Source: Dehalobacter sp. DCM
Lineage (GTDB): Bacteria > Bacillota > Desulfitobacteriia > Desulfitobacteriales > Syntrophobotulaceae
DNA length: 64,000 bases
NCBI RefSeq assembly: GCF_024972775.1
Contig: NZ_CP092282.1
Location: 2,473,001 to 2,537,000, forward strand
Direction of reading: 5' to 3'
The notes beneath the pieces were generated by a model that worked only from the letters and a program-made list of their open reading frames with translations, was not told the DNA's origin and did no database searches. Positions 32,828 through 44,500 of the stretch are shown here, in pieces. The position numbers were made by a program, and so were the translations under genes. Position 1 is the stretch's first letter, and each line of letters starts with the position of its first letter.

Positions 32828-33829
32828 CTAAACATCATTATATTTGACTTTTCGCCGTTTTTGTTTTTTGTTTTGGTTTCGGTTTATCTGTTCCCCTTCA
32901 GTCTTTCCCTCCAATCGTCGCCAGATCAAAGCGGAAAGTGTTGTGACAAACAACGCCAATATCAGACGAAGGATGAGCAGCGGCAAGACATTGATACCCA
33001 AGGGAACAAAGATCAAGGTATCTTCAATAACCGCGTGGCACGCACATAAAAAGATGCTGATGAGGTAAATATCTTTTTTGGATAGATTTTCTTCCTCGGC
33101 AGACTGGATGATTACACCGGCACCATACGCTATCCCGAATATTGTACCGGCGAGGAGTGTAACTGCCGAGCTTTCACTCAGACCTAGGAAATTCGTGAAG
33201 GGTCGAAGCAGGCGACTAAAGATATCTAATATATGGATATCCTTTAAGATCTGAATCATTATCATGACCAAAGTAACCATCACAGCTACCTGAGCGATAC
33301 CGATCAGGGCCGTTTGGAAGGCGTTAATCACAATTTCGGTCCAACTTGTTAAGATACCTGACGGCGAAGGCACGAGCCCATATTGAGCCATAGTTTGACC
33401 GCCTTGCCAAAAAACATCAATGATCTTAGCCGCTGCAAAAGCCATTACCAACCGGATACCTGCAGAAATCCAGGGTTTAACTCCGATTCGGGTTATGACT
33501 GCCGTTTCGACAAGCATATTATGCGAAAGGCTGAGCATTACCGCCAGGATAAATACCTGTTTGATCGTCAGATCCATGGTCAGGATCGCTCCGACGGCAG
33601 CATAGAGATTTAAGAAATTACCTAATACCAGAACAAGAGCAGAATCGCCGGTAAGACCAAAGAAGTGCATCAGCGGTTCCAGAAAGCTGCTCAGTGCAGG
33701 GATGACCGGTGTGTATTTCAGGATGCTGATCACGAAGGTAATCGGAAAGATGATCTTCGCTAAATTCCAAGTTGTATAAAGTCCTTTAGTTATTCCGTTT
33801 TTACAGGTGTGCCATGTTACTTTTCCCAT
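32828..33829 (-). CDS. Nucleoside recognition (Gate) domain membrane protein
   Basis: About 333 residues with two Gate domains, one in each half, each with several hydrophobic helices (residues 20-145 and 165-300). The motifs FFGLTGDSALVLVLGN near residue 60 and FLGLSESSAVTLLAGT near 213 are the repeated signature, shared with SpoVM/SpmA-SpmB and YjiH. These proteins are thought to form channels or to take part in transport of nucleoside-like compounds, but substrates are unknown. A basic C-terminal tail (NQNKKQKRRKVK) faces the cytoplasm. The ATG at 33829 is preferred over a TTG one codon earlier; the ribosome binding site is weak. Confidence 0.82.
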   Translation of the reverse strand: MGKVTWHTCKNGITKGLYTTWNLAKIIFPITFVISILKYTPVIPALSSFLEPLMHFFGLTGDSALVLVLGNFLNLYAAVGAILTMDLTIKQVFILAVMLSLSHNMLVETAVITRIGVKPWISAGIRLVMAFAAAKIIDVFWQGGQTMAQYGLVPSPSGILTSWTEIVINAFQTALIGIAQVAVMVTLVMIMIQILKDIHILDIFSRLLRPFTNFLGLSESSAVTLLAGTIFGIAYGAGVIIQSAEEENLSKKDIYLISIFLCACHAVIEDTLIFVPLGINVLPLLILRLILALFVTTLSALIWRRLEGKTEGEQINRNQNKKQKRRKVKYNDV

Positions 33830-33893
33830 CAATAATAACGACCATCTTTCAAAAATAATCAGTAGACCCTATTCCCAAACGTCAACCGTCTGG

Positions 33894-34116
33894 ACTAGAA
33901 AACTTGGCTTACGCCAAGCCTTATGGCGCCAGCGTAAGCCTTAGTTGCACTTAGATATATCAGAAATGATTTATACTTTCTGATATACTAAAGTAAAACT
34001 TGGCTGGCGCCATGTCCTTAAACGAAGGCGGCAGCCATAGCTGCACTTATGTAAATCGAACGTGAATCAAACTTTCTGGTACAGAAAAGTCACTTATATA
34101 CTTTCTTATATACTTA
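33894..34116. repeat. Dispersed palindromic repeats, copy B and partial copy
   Basis: The 337-bp gap between the Gate gene and the LUD gene is filled by repeat sequence. A hairpin GGCTTACG/CGTAAGCC is at 33906-33940, a second (ATATCAGAAA/TTTCTGATAT) at 33957-33986, and 33996-34116 is the reverse complement of copy A (21655-21774). The gap has no gene. Confidence 0.8.
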
Positions 34117-34166
34117 CAAAAATAGAGTAAGGTTGCCCTTACTCTACCCTTGATCTATCGTGCGTG

Positions 34167-35372
34167 TTATTCTTCCGGTGAAACCACACGACTGCGAAGT
34201 TCGCCGACCATTTCAGGGACATTGATTTTCATAGGACAGCGTTCCATGCAACGTCCGCAGCGCAGACACGTGTAAAGCATTGGCGCAGCTGTATCGGGAT
34301 CCCCTTCGACGAAAGCGGTCCAAACGGATCCGATTCCGCTCAAATAGGTTTTGCCATAGTGACCTGCCGTTACTTGGAATACCGGGCATTCATACATGCA
34401 GCCGCCGCAGCGCAGGCAATACAAGGCGGAAGTGAAATTGCTGTCTTCGATCATTTTGCTGCGGCCATTGTCAACAAAGATGACATGGAATTCTTTCGGA
34501 CCGTGAGCGCCATAAGTGGTGACCTTCTCGATATCGCCTGTCTTACTGGGACCGCTGATAATATTGACGTAACTTGGCGCGCCATATTGGGCATAGCGCC
34601 AATTGACTTCAGAAACCATCATGGCTTCAAGGAATGTCGGTACAAGCTTCTCGATACCAACGATACAAATATGAACCGGCGGCGCACCGGTACAAAGCCG
34701 GACATTCCCCTCGTTTTCAATGATCACGATTTGACCCGTATCCGCTGCCACCGCATTGGCGCCGCTGATGCCAATATCGGCGGTAAAATACTTTTCTCTT
34801 AGAAATTCCCTGACAACGGCCACTTCCTGAGCTATATCCGGCGGTACTTCCTTTTTAAAAAACTCAGAAAAAATCTCGGCGACCTGCTCTCTGGGGACAT
34901 GAATTGCTGGGGACAGTATATGCATCGGGCGATCATCCTTCAGCTGAAGAATAAACTCCCCAAGATCAGTTTCCCAAACTTCATTGCCGGCTTTTTCCAA
35001 ACCATGGCGCAGCTTTAATTCTTCACCGAGCATGCTTTTGCCTTTGACAATGACTTTGCCGGTACCAACAATGTCATCAAGGATGCGGAAAACCTCGCTC
35101 TGGTCTTTGGCAAAATAAGCCTTCCCTTTATTCTTCTCGATGGCCTCCATGGCTTGTTCCAGCAGTTCCTTATTGTGCTTGAGTGAATATTCTTTGATCT
35201 CGCGTACCTCGTCCGCAAACATGGGTGTATGCGGGTAGCGTTCCATGGTCGTAGCGACAGTCTCGCGATAAGATTTCACGGCTCGGGTTATTGCCCGATT
35301 AATATTAGGGTCTTTACTCGCTTTTTTCAGGTCTTTGCTATAGGTACCCATTTCTTTATTAATATCAGACAT
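34167..35372 (-). CDS. LUD-domain ferredoxin protein (LutB-like)
   Basis: 401 residues. Residues 70-290 are the LUD domain of the lactate-utilisation proteins LutB/LutC (KSMLGEELKLRHGLEKAG, GISGANAVAADTG, NEGNVRLCTGAPPVHICIVG). Two 4Fe-4S motifs follow: CLRCGGCMYECP near 320 and CLRCGRCMERCP near 370. LutABC oxidises L-lactate to pyruvate. This protein is shorter than B. subtilis LutB (around 470) and no LutC is present, so the substrate may differ. The start codon overlaps the stop of the upstream CCG-domain gene (TAATG), so the two are a coupled pair. Confidence 0.85.
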   Translation of the reverse strand: MSDINKEMGTYSKDLKKASKDPNINRAITRAVKSYRETVATTMERYPHTPMFADEVREIKEYSLKHNKELLEQAMEAIEKNKGKAYFAKDQSEVFRILDDIVGTGKVIVKGKSMLGEELKLRHGLEKAGNEVWETDLGEFILQLKDDRPMHILSPAIHVPREQVAEIFSEFFKKEVPPDIAQEVAVVREFLREKYFTADIGISGANAVAADTGQIVIIENEGNVRLCTGAPPVHICIVGIEKLVPTFLEAMMVSEVNWRYAQYGAPSYVNIISGPSKTGDIEKVTTYGAHGPKEFHVIFVDNGRSKMIEDSNFTSALYCLRCGGCMYECPVFQVTAGHYGKTYLSGIGSVWTAFVEGDPDTAAPMLYTCLRCGRCMERCPMKINVPEMVGELRSRVVSPEE

Positions 35373-36367
35373 TAACCCTTAAACCCCCTATATAAGAATT
35401 CAACAACATCATCCAAAGCAATCGGTCTTTCTTTATCGATCCCGCCTTGCAAGGAAGACAGGCAGTACGGGCAGGATATCAAGGCTCTTTTGGACCCGGT
35501 ATCAGTCAATTCTGCAACTCTCCGCGAAGCAAGGGTCTTCGATAATTCTGGCAACAGCATTTTATCCGGGCCGCCGCAGCAGGTTGTCCATTCTTTGCTC
35601 CGGATAGGCTCATAATATTTTACGCCGACGGTATCCAAGATATCACGAATTTCCTGTGATACACCGAGATCGCGAGCTAACCGGCACGAATCATGGATGA
35701 CCACGGGCTCTGTATCCGGAAGAGCCGGCAGTAATTCACGTTTCTCCCATACCATTTCGATAAATGTCTTCACTTGGACTTCAGGAAAATCAACTATTTT
35801 AGGGTAAATGATTTTAAACATTTCGGCGGCATGGGGCGATGTACACACGATCACCTTCGCTTCGGTCTTGCGGATTAGATCGGCAACATGTTGCGCGTAT
35901 GTTTTCAGATCTTTCCAAAATCCCAATTCATAGAGAAGCGCGCCGGTATAAATATCCGCTTGCGGATCGTAGCAAATATCATATCCCAATTGTTGCAGGA
36001 TATATGCAGCTTTATAATTGACCGAGAAAAAGCGTTCTTTATCTTGGGCAAGAACGGATGCATATATTTTTTCAGCGTTGATTCCTGTTTTATTGACGAT
36101 TTTTCGTGCACCCATCATAAAAGAAAATAAACTGCTTGATGCGTCAACGAGAATCAATGTTTTTACAAGTGAGTCGATGTATGGTAAAAGCTGATACTCA
36201 CTGCCGGTATAAAAAAGTATCTCCCCTTTTTGGGGTAGATTTAAATCTTTGACCCAGGATCCTATTTCTTTCGGCTTAAGTGCCAGCGGGTTTTTGTATT
36301 CAACGATATTATCCCGGATCAACTCCAATACTGGAGGCAGTTTCTTTTTGTCTGGCAACAATCTCAC
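35372..36367 (-). CDS. CCG-domain iron-sulfur protein (LutA/HdrB-like)
   Basis: 331 residues. The C-terminal half has CCG-domain motifs: VVIHDSCRLARD near residue 225, TTCCGGPDKMLL near 265 and ISCPYCLSSL near 300, which bind a non-cubane or [4Fe-4S] cluster in HdrB and relatives. The N-terminal half has no second clear CCG motif, unlike LutA, so half the usual cysteines are absent. It directly precedes the LUD protein gene, with which it should form an oxidoreductase. The start may be GTG at 36367 or a TTG two codons on; GGAAGGG lies just upstream. Confidence 0.75.
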   Translation of the reverse strand: MRLLPDKKKLPPVLELIRDNIVEYKNPLALKPKEIGSWVKDLNLPQKGEILFYTGSEYQLLPYIDSLVKTLILVDASSSLFSFMMGARKIVNKTGINAEKIYASVLAQDKERFFSVNYKAAYILQQLGYDICYDPQADIYTGALLYELGFWKDLKTYAQHVADLIRKTEAKVIVCTSPHAAEMFKIIYPKIVDFPEVQVKTFIEMVWEKRELLPALPDTEPVVIHDSCRLARDLGVSQEIRDILDTVGVKYYEPIRSKEWTTCCGGPDKMLLPELSKTLASRRVAELTDTGSKRALISCPYCLSSLQGGIDKERPIALDDVVEFLYRGFKG

Positions 36368-36530
36368 AGCCCTTCCGATATTTTGGGTATACTAATATAT
36401 TAAATATAAAATACAGAAAATAGTAAATGCTCTGTCAAGATGTATTATGTATACATACCAATAGTGCCTATTCTGTTACTAGTAAAGATATTCTGCGTAT
36501 TATGATATCAATAATTTGCCTGATTATGGC

Positions 36531-36558
36531 TTTACATCAGTTCATGTGATAATATAAT
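36531..36558 (+). promoter_or_regulatory. Sigma-A-type promoter of the prohibitin-like gene
   Basis: A -35 box TTTACA (36531-36536) and a -10 box TATAAT (36553-36558) are spaced by 16 bp, 78 bp before the ATG at 36637. Confidence 0.65.
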
Positions 36559-36636
36559 AGATAAAAGTATGACCTTTTCAAAAATATTGGGTTTAAGGGT
36601 ATTGTCTCCCCAGATAAACCGGAAAGAGGAGATTCT

Positions 36637-37485
36637 ATGGAAGAAAACAGCACTCCCACAAAATCAAAGAAAAAGCTGCTGTGGAAAATTATACCGATCA
36701 TTGTTGTTATCGCTTTAATTGCCGCTATGGTTGGATTTAAAGGATACGTTATTGTTGAACCGGGCAACCGTGGGGTCGTTGTTGAACTAGGTAAAGTCAA
36801 TGAAAGTGTTATGGGGGAAGGTTTTCACTTAAAGGTTCCTTTTATCCAGGACGTAATTCCGATCGATGTACGTGTACAAAAAGCCCAGTCCCAACAAACC
36901 ACCTCCTCCAGGGATTTGCAGATTGTGAATACGACAATCGCTGTTAATTTCCGTCTCGATCCGAATAATGTTAATAAATTATATCAGGAAGTCGGCCTCG
37001 AATACAAGGAGAAAGTTGTCGACCCAGCCATCAGTGAATCACTCAAGGCCGTTACGGCGCAATATACAGCCGAAGAACTCATATCAAAACGTTCGGAAGT
37101 CAGCAGTAAAGTGAAAGAAACACTCGCCAAAAAAATGACCGTTTATTATATGAAACTCGATGATATCAATATTACGGAATTTGATTTCAGCGACGAATTC
37201 AATCAAGCGATTGAAGCAAAACAAATCGCTGAGCAGCAGGCAAAAAAGGCAACGCTGGATTTGCAGCGTATTGAAGTGGAAGCACAACAAAAGATTGCTC
37301 AGGCTAAAGCTGAAGCAGAGGCTTTAAAGTTGCAGAAAGATCTGATCACCCCCGAACTTGTTCAATTACGGCAAATCGAAGCCCAGCTGGAAGCTATTAA
37401 AAAATGGGATGGAAAACTTCCTACCGTAACAGGCGGAACAGTGCCATTTATTGATGTCAACAGTCTAAGCGCTGCGAACAAATAA
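36637..37485 (+). CDS. SPFH/prohibitin-family membrane protein
   Basis: 282 residues: a basic N-terminus, one hydrophobic helix (residues 16-36), an SPFH domain (VIVEPGNRGVVVELGKV near 40, GEGFHLKVPFIQDVIPIDVR near 66), and a helical region with alternating Ala/Glu/Lys (residues 185-240) that should form a coiled coil. Prohibitin-type proteins make large ring assemblies in the membrane and act as scaffolds or protease regulators. GAGGAG precedes the ATG. The gene is single, with its own promoter and a terminator at 37508. Confidence 0.9.
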   Translation: MEENSTPTKSKKKLLWKIIPIIVVIALIAAMVGFKGYVIVEPGNRGVVVELGKVNESVMGEGFHLKVPFIQDVIPIDVRVQKAQSQQTTSSRDLQIVNTTIAVNFRLDPNNVNKLYQEVGLEYKEKVVDPAISESLKAVTAQYTAEELISKRSEVSSKVKETLAKKMTVYYMKLDDINITEFDFSDEFNQAIEAKQIAEQQAKKATLDLQRIEVEAQQKIAQAKAEAEALKLQKDLITPELVQLRQIEAQLEAIKKWDGKLPTVTGGTVPFIDVNSLSAANK

Positions 37486-37507
37486 TATCAATCGCACGAT
37501 CAAGATT

Positions 37508-37541
37508 AAAAGGGAGACAAGCAATAGCTTGCCTCCCTTTT
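37508..37541 (+). terminator. Terminator of the prohibitin-like gene
   Basis: Stem AAAAGGGAG.CAAGC/GCTTG.CTCCCTTTT with an AATA loop, 22 bp after the stop. Confidence 0.8.
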
Positions 37542-37637
37542 GGATATTCAGAAAGTATAAATCCTTTCTGATATAGCTAACTGAATATCCAAGTAAAGCT
37601 AAGACTTTCGCCGGCACCAAAAGGCTTGGCGCAAGCC
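37542..37637. repeat. Dispersed palindromic repeat, partial copy
   Basis: Nested hairpins: outer GGATATTCAG (37542) with CTGAATATCC (37590), inner CAGAAAG with CTTTCTG, then GGCTTGGCGCAAGCC at 37623-37637. The TTTCTGATATA core is shared with the copies at 33957 and 55571. It lies between the convergent stops at 37485 and 37655. Confidence 0.6.
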
Positions 37638-37654
37638 ACGATTTCTATTCGTTA

Positions 37655-38464
37655 TTAGAATCTGTTATCACCGTCCAAGAGATTTCCAAGTCCCCCCAGG
37701 AGGCTTCCTTCTCCTTTGTGTACACCGCCGGCTCTCGGAGCTGCAGCAATAATACGGTCTGCCAGACGGCTGAAAGGCAGTGATTGTACCCACACTTTGC
37801 CAGGACCGGTCACTGTAGCGAAGAATAAACCTTCGCCGCCGAAAAAGGCTGTTTTAATTCCGCCGACAAATTGAATATCATAGGAGATACCACCGGTCAT
37901 GCCCACAAGGCATCCGGTATCAATACGCAGTGTTTCACCAGGCTGCAGTATTTTTTCGATGATCGTACCTCCTGCATGAAGAAAAGCCATGCCGTCGCCT
38001 TCAAGTTTCTGCATAATAAATCCTTCGCCTCCGAAGAGCCCCGTTCCCAGCTTACGGTTGAATTCGATACCGATAGATACCCCTTTTGCTGCAACAAGGA
38101 AAGCATCCTTCTGGCAAATGATTTTACCGTTATAATCTGTTAAATCGATCGGAATGATCTTACCGGGATAAGGAGCGGCAAAAGAGGCATGCGATTTACC
38201 GGATCCCAGATTGGAGAATAAGGTCATAAACAAACTCTCTCCGGTAATCAGCCGTTTTCCTGCGCCAAATAATTTGCCGGCAAGACCTTGACCCTCTCCC
38301 CGAGATGACCCGTCGCCGAAGATAGTTTCCATCTGAATACCGGGCTCCATAAACATTAATGCGCCAGCCTCTGCAATTGCGCTTTCATTTGGATCGAGTT
38401 CGATTTCTACAAACTGCATGTCGTCTCCGTAGATTTTATAGTCGATTTCATGCGCTGTCGTCAT
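37655..38464 (-). CDS. AIM24/TIGR00266 family protein
   Basis: 269 residues from the ATG at 38464, which has AGAGAGG seven bases upstream (a start two codons earlier lies inside that site). The protein is a glycine-rich beta-barrel of the AIM24/TIGR00266 family: FVEIELDPNESAIAEAGALMFME near residue 20, and repeated GEGFIMQKLEGDG and GGIKTAFFGGEGLFF strands. The function is unknown in bacteria. The C-terminal GSLLGGLGNLL is flexible. No clear operon. Confidence 0.82.
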   Translation of the reverse strand: MTTAHEIDYKIYGDDMQFVEIELDPNESAIAEAGALMFMEPGIQMETIFGDGSSRGEGQGLAGKLFGAGKRLITGESLFMTLFSNLGSGKSHASFAAPYPGKIIPIDLTDYNGKIICQKDAFLVAAKGVSIGIEFNRKLGTGLFGGEGFIMQKLEGDGMAFLHAGGTIIEKILQPGETLRIDTGCLVGMTGGISYDIQFVGGIKTAFFGGEGLFFATVTGPGKVWVQSLPFSRLADRIIAAAPRAGGVHKGEGSLLGGLGNLLDGDNRF

Positions 38465-38597
38465 AACCATACCTCTCTTTTCTTACAAAATTCGCTTCTT
38501 TGCTTTCTTTTTGATTCCTTTAAGCAAACATGATGACCCCATCATCATTTCCATAAGAACCAGGAAATTCCTGCTGGAAAAACGCATGAACCTTAAT

Positions 38598-41500
38598 TTA
38601 ATTGTAGGCAACCTCGATCCTATGGGTGTGACCGTCATCCTTCAGCTTGATTGGGAATGTGGGTAGACGATGATTATCCATCGTGATTGCACATGTTTCA
38701 GCAGGTGTAAACGCATCCCTGCTCTGATTGACCGTGATCACAATATGATAGACGGATGACTGATATTTATATTCAATGGTATATGTGTCCCAATTTAACG
38801 GAATGCAGGGATTGATAGTCATTTCATCGCCGGTAACCGCTATCCCGAGGATTCCTTCGATAGCTGTTTGATACATCCAGCCGGCCGCACCGGTATACCA
38901 GGACCAGCCTCCGCGCCCGGTATTCGGTGGGACAGCATAGACATCCGCTGCGATGACATAGGGTTCAACTTTATATTTATTGACCTCGATATTAGTTCGG
39001 GCATGGTTGATTGGATTGAGCATGCTGAACAATTCCATTGCTTTACCGCCTTCACCCAGCTTGCAATAGGCCAATACCGCCCAAATTGCCGCATGCGTGT
39101 ATTGACCGCCGTTTTCTCTCACCCCCGGAATATAACCTTTGATATATCCCGGATTTCTATCAGTCTTATCAAAAGGCGGTGTGAGCAATTTCAGCAGGCC
39201 TTCTTCTTTATCCCATAAATACCTTTCCATGGCCAGCATAGCATCCACTGCGCGGTTTTTATTAGCATTTCCGGAAAGCACGGCCCATGATTGAGCAATC
39301 GTATCAATCTGGCATTCCAAAGCGGTAATCGACCCCATTGGTGTGGCGTCGTCATAGTAAGCCCGCCGGTACCATGAGCCATCCCAGGCGTTCTTCTCCA
39401 TATTCTCTGTTAATGTGCTTATGACGCCGTTATATGTCTCAACCCGCACCGTATCCCCTTTCCCAGCGCAGAGAGGAATAAACCGTTTGAGTACAGATAG
39501 CAGGAACCAGCCAAGCCAAACACTTTCCCCCTTACCTTCCCTACCGACTGCGCTAAATCCGTCATTCCAGTCTCCTGTACCGATCAGGGGCAAGCCATGC
39601 AGCCCAAATTTAAGCGATTTGTCTATGGCGCGGACGCAATGCTCATAGATCGATCCCGTGTGCTCTGTTTCTTTAGGAACATTATAACGCTCGTCTTCGA
39701 ATTCGCCCAAGTTCTCCTGACCCAGATAGGGTGTCTGTTCATCAAGAACACTGCTATCTCCGGTGTGCTCGATATAATCCGCCGTCACATAGGGCAGCCA
39801 TAATAGATCGTCTGAAAACTTGGTCCGTATCCCTTTGCCGGTTTCCGGATGCCACCAATGTTGAACATCCCCTTCTGGAAACTGGCGTGAGCTGTGGAGG
39901 ACAATTTGCTTTCGGGTCAAATCCGGTCGTATTAGAGTCAGAGCCATTGCATCCTGGAGTTGGTCTCTAAATCCAAAAGCGCCCCCTGTCTGATAGAAAC
40001 CGGATCGCGCCCAGATTCTGCAAACAATCGTTTGATAGACCAGCCAGCGGTTAATCAGCAGATCAAAGGCGGGGTCAGGAGTTTTAACCTGAATCACGGA
40101 TAAAACATTATCCCAGAACCGGGTCACTTCCTCGAAAGCGTGTTGGATTTGCCCAACATCGCGAAAGTCATCTTTTAGTTGACGCGCTTTTTCAAAATTA
40201 CCAGCATCACCCAATAAGAAATAGACAGTTTTTTCTTCTTCCGGCTTCAAGTCCACGATTGTCTGGAGTACGGCGCACGGATCATGGTTAACGCCTGTTT
40301 TGCCGGATAACTGGCCATAGATAATACCCGCTGGATTCTTCAGGCTGTGATTAATACCTATAAACTCACTGCGGTCCGTGGTTGAAGCTTGAAGATTACC
40401 GCCAATCACACTTAAGAAAGCAACCCGTCCGGCGAATTCCTCCTGATAGCCGTTCCGGCAATAAATTGTTTCGTCTTTGAACTCGGTAAATAAATAGGCA
40501 TTATTCTGTTCTTTGGAAACACCAAGGACCCACTCGAGATAATAGTAAACCGACAATCGCAGAGGCAGAGGGCTTTTATTCGTCAGCTGCAGTGCAATAA
40601 TTTTTAGGTTATAGTTTAAGGGAACGAACACCGTCGTTTTCTGTTCCAGGTGATAACTGCTATGCTCAAAAATGGAATACCCTTGTCCATGCCGGACGAT
40701 ATAGGGCGTATTATCCCTCGCCGGCTGCGGCAGTGGCGACCAGTATTGGCCAGAGGATTCATCTTTGATATAGATCGCCTCTCCGCTGATATCCAAAAGC
40801 GGATCATTAGACCACGGCGACAATTTATATTCGCGGCTGTTTTCTGCCCACGAAAAACTTGCTCCCGCTTCGGAGATGATTGTACCAAACCGTTCGTTGG
40901 CTATGACATTGACCCAAGGTAGGGGCGGCATTTTATCCATTTCATTTAGAATGACATACTCGCGTCCATCTTGACTGAACCCGCCATAGCCATTAAAGAA
41001 GAGAAGTTCATGGTGATTGAATTTTGCGTGTGAGCCGTACACTGACTCCGGTGATTGGGTTTCCTTATTATCAAATTCGTTTTCCCTGAGGGTATTTTCT
41101 ACGATGATCTGTTCATTATGGCGTACCGTTTTATGAATCTGATTATTTAAAGAACCCTTTTCACCGGTAAAGATCATGCTGGCAATCATGTGCAGCAAGG
41201 TGATGTCCTCTTTAGAAATCTGATCGCTTTTTAACAGAAAAACACCGCCCGGTTTATTAACCAATTTACGGACATGGCTGATGCTGATCTTCTCCAGGAT
41301 CACTTCCTGAATCGATTGAAAATAACCGGATTTATCTTCATTGATGATCACAAGGTCGAGAAACAGGCCTTTTATTTTCCAATATTCATGGATGGTCAGA
41401 AGCTGATCTACGAGTTTGAGTTGGCTGTTATCTTGGATCTTTAGTATCACAATCGGCAGATCACCGGAGATGCCGAAGGGCCATAGGGACGACTGCCCTT

Positions 41501-44500
41501 TTTTATTCTGCGAAACATACCGGCTGTTCGGGTTAGGATTTCCGTACAATATCTGACCGGCTAAACTTGAAATCATATTAGCGAAATCAAAGGACATATT
41601 AAGATTGGTTAGCTCCATCAGGTTTTGTGACCAGGAAAGTTCTTTGGCCTGATTAATGACATAATTGCTTCTATACTTGTGCGCAAGGTTAATTACCGCT
41701 GCTTTATCTTCTCCATAACCAGTCAGGTAATAGACAACGACTGTTCTTCCGGGATCAACTTTAACACGTGTCCGTAAACTTAAGATGGGATCAAGGACAG
41801 CCCCTACCGAATTCGATAACGGTTGATTAAGATCCATTACTTTGGGGTCAGAGAGCGTTCGTCCTCTGCCGATAAACCGTGTCCGGTCCGTTTCAAATTC
41901 ATTGACGCCGATTGTTTGTTCTTCAACATAAAGCGCATGCATCATATAAGACTCACTCTTATGAATATGGCGGGGACGCCGATAGGCAATCAGTGTATCA
42001 TTTTCAAAAAGGGTCTGAACAAACAGCTTGCTGAATGTCGGATGCGCGAGATCAGCCAAGTGTTCGTCTAATGCCACTTCCACATAGCTTGTGAGCTGGA
42101 TGTCCCGGGAATAGGTGCTAAGATTGGTTAGAGCAATTCGACGTATTTCAATGGAGTCGTCCGGTGGAACGAATACCTGGGTCTGGGTAATGATATTCCC
42201 GTCTTTCCTGTGATATGTGACGGTATTCGGAAAACAGGTGACTTTATATTCATCTGGCTCTGTTTCAGACGGTTTGGCGGTTACGGACCAACTGTTTCCC
42301 GAATTAAGGTTTTGAACATAGATAAAGGTCCCATACATATCCTGGGTTGGGTCTTTGCGCCAACGTGTCAGGAATAGTTTGTTGTACTGGCTGTATCCCG
42401 AACCTGACAAAGTCATCATCACCGCATATTCCCGGTTGGACATAAATATAGGCCTGGGGACGCGGGTGTTCGGATTGTAATACAGTACAGGCCTTTCGCC
42501 CAATTTCCCTGAAATAGCGCGAACTTCATTTTCGCCGATTTCCTCAATCATTGGATTAAAGGTATATTCTTTCAGCGGAACTTGTTCCTGAAGCAACAGC
42601 TCGATGGACTTGATGCGCGGCTCCCGATGAAAACGCATTTGCATTTTGTTGGCATTAATGACATTGCTCAGGGCGATAAAACTCATTCCCTGGTGATGGG
42701 ACATATAACTTTTAACGATCCGCTGTTTTTCATTATAAGGAACACGGCTCCGGGTATAGTCAATCGCTTCATAAAGCCCGTATATCCCGCTGAATCCTTC
42801 CGCTTTCATCTGGCGCACATTGGACAGACTCCCTTGAAAATCAATAGGTAGAGCCATGAATGTCGCATAAGGCGATATGACCATATCTTTTGAGAGTCCT
42901 CTTTTCAAACCAAGACCAGGCACGCCAAACGCTTTATACTGATAGTTGTTTTGGATATCAAAGGAGTAAAAACCGGATTCTGAAATGCCCCAGGGAGTTT
43001 TGCTTTTCAGAGCATGCTCTTTTTGGATCTTGACTACCGACTGATACGATTCATCCATTAACGTTCCCCTGAAATTGCGGAATAGTATCGACGGCATTAA
43101 AAATTCGAACATCGTACCACTCCAGGATACCAGACAGCGTTTGCCATTAATCCGGGTCAGAGGACGTGACATCTTAAACCAATGGGCTTCCGGAACATCC
43201 CCTTTGGCTATGGCCCATAAGCTGGTTTGGCGCGCTTCGGAGGCCAGCAAATCATAATAGGATTTATCCAAGCGTTTTTCGCTGAAATTGTAACCTATGG
43301 TAAATAATTTTTTTTGTTCATCAAATAACGGTTTAAAATCCATACCATATGCTAATGCCTCAATATCCCTGCGCAATTTACTTGATCGGAGCATCAGCAG
43401 AATCGTATTCTTATACCCCTGAGCTAAGGAATTAAATAGTTCCCGTGAAATTTTCTCCTGACTTTTTTGGATCAATTGGTAATAAGCGATGATCAGATCC
43501 TTTAGGGATAATTGTCCGAGTTGCATCAGTTCCTCGGGTAACGCTGCAGGCGTTGTATTTTGATGATTATCACTCCTCTGCTGAGCATACAACTTAAGAT
43601 ACGGGAAATAGCGCTTCATAGCATCTTTATAGTCACTTAACGCAGAGACAAGTGCATTTGACCAGTAGTCCGTTTCCTGGTCTTGACTGTTTGTTTTTAG
43701 CACAGTCATTCCGGCATCTTCAACCGCGAGTGCATTAGGTTGTTCGTCTGTTTCCTTAAGTAGGTTTAACCAACGGGAGATAAAGGTGTAACTTGAATAA
43801 AGGTCTATCTGGTTGCCATACGCTTGACTTTTCTCCGAAGTAGACTGCTTTTTATGTTGTTCAGGCGACCATGGTTGTTCTTCTGATGCGTGTGCCAGGA
43901 TATGATTAACTTCCTGAATAAAATCCTCTATGTGTGATAGTCTTTGGTTAAGATTCTTTTCTAAACTGCTATGCTTGCTTATTTTCTTTTGTTCCAATTC
44001 ACGGCAGGTAATGGCTGTATCCCGGAGACCTTCCCAGAGTGTCAGCCCGAATAACGGTTTATTATTTATCTCCAGCAATCCGTTTTTAAGCGCGATCATG
44101 TAGCCCGCCATATTTCCGCTGTCGACTGTGGAAATATAAATTGGGTACAGCGGCTCCAGGGTTTCCGTATTATACCAGTTATAGATATGCCCGTTCCACT
44201 TCGGCAAGCTCTTGATAGTGTGGACACTGGCGTTTAGTTTTTGGAGCATGCGATGTTTAGAGATGTAGCCTAGATCCTCCGCTGCCAGATTCGCTAACAG
44301 CGCCAACCCAATATTTGTAGGAGAAGTTCTGTTAGCCACACCTTTGTCCGGCTCGATCTGTATATTGTCCGGTGGCAGATAATGATTGACTTCATTAACT
44401 AAGTTATCAAAATATGCCCAGGTTTGGCGTGCAAATAAACGAAGCTCCTGCCGCTCTTCTTCGGTAATATGCGCAATATTTTCCGAATACGGTACACTCA

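Noticed and set aside
34359-34802. 147-codon forward frame antisense to the LUD-domain gene
   Set aside because: A shadow of the LUD gene with no start signal or family features.
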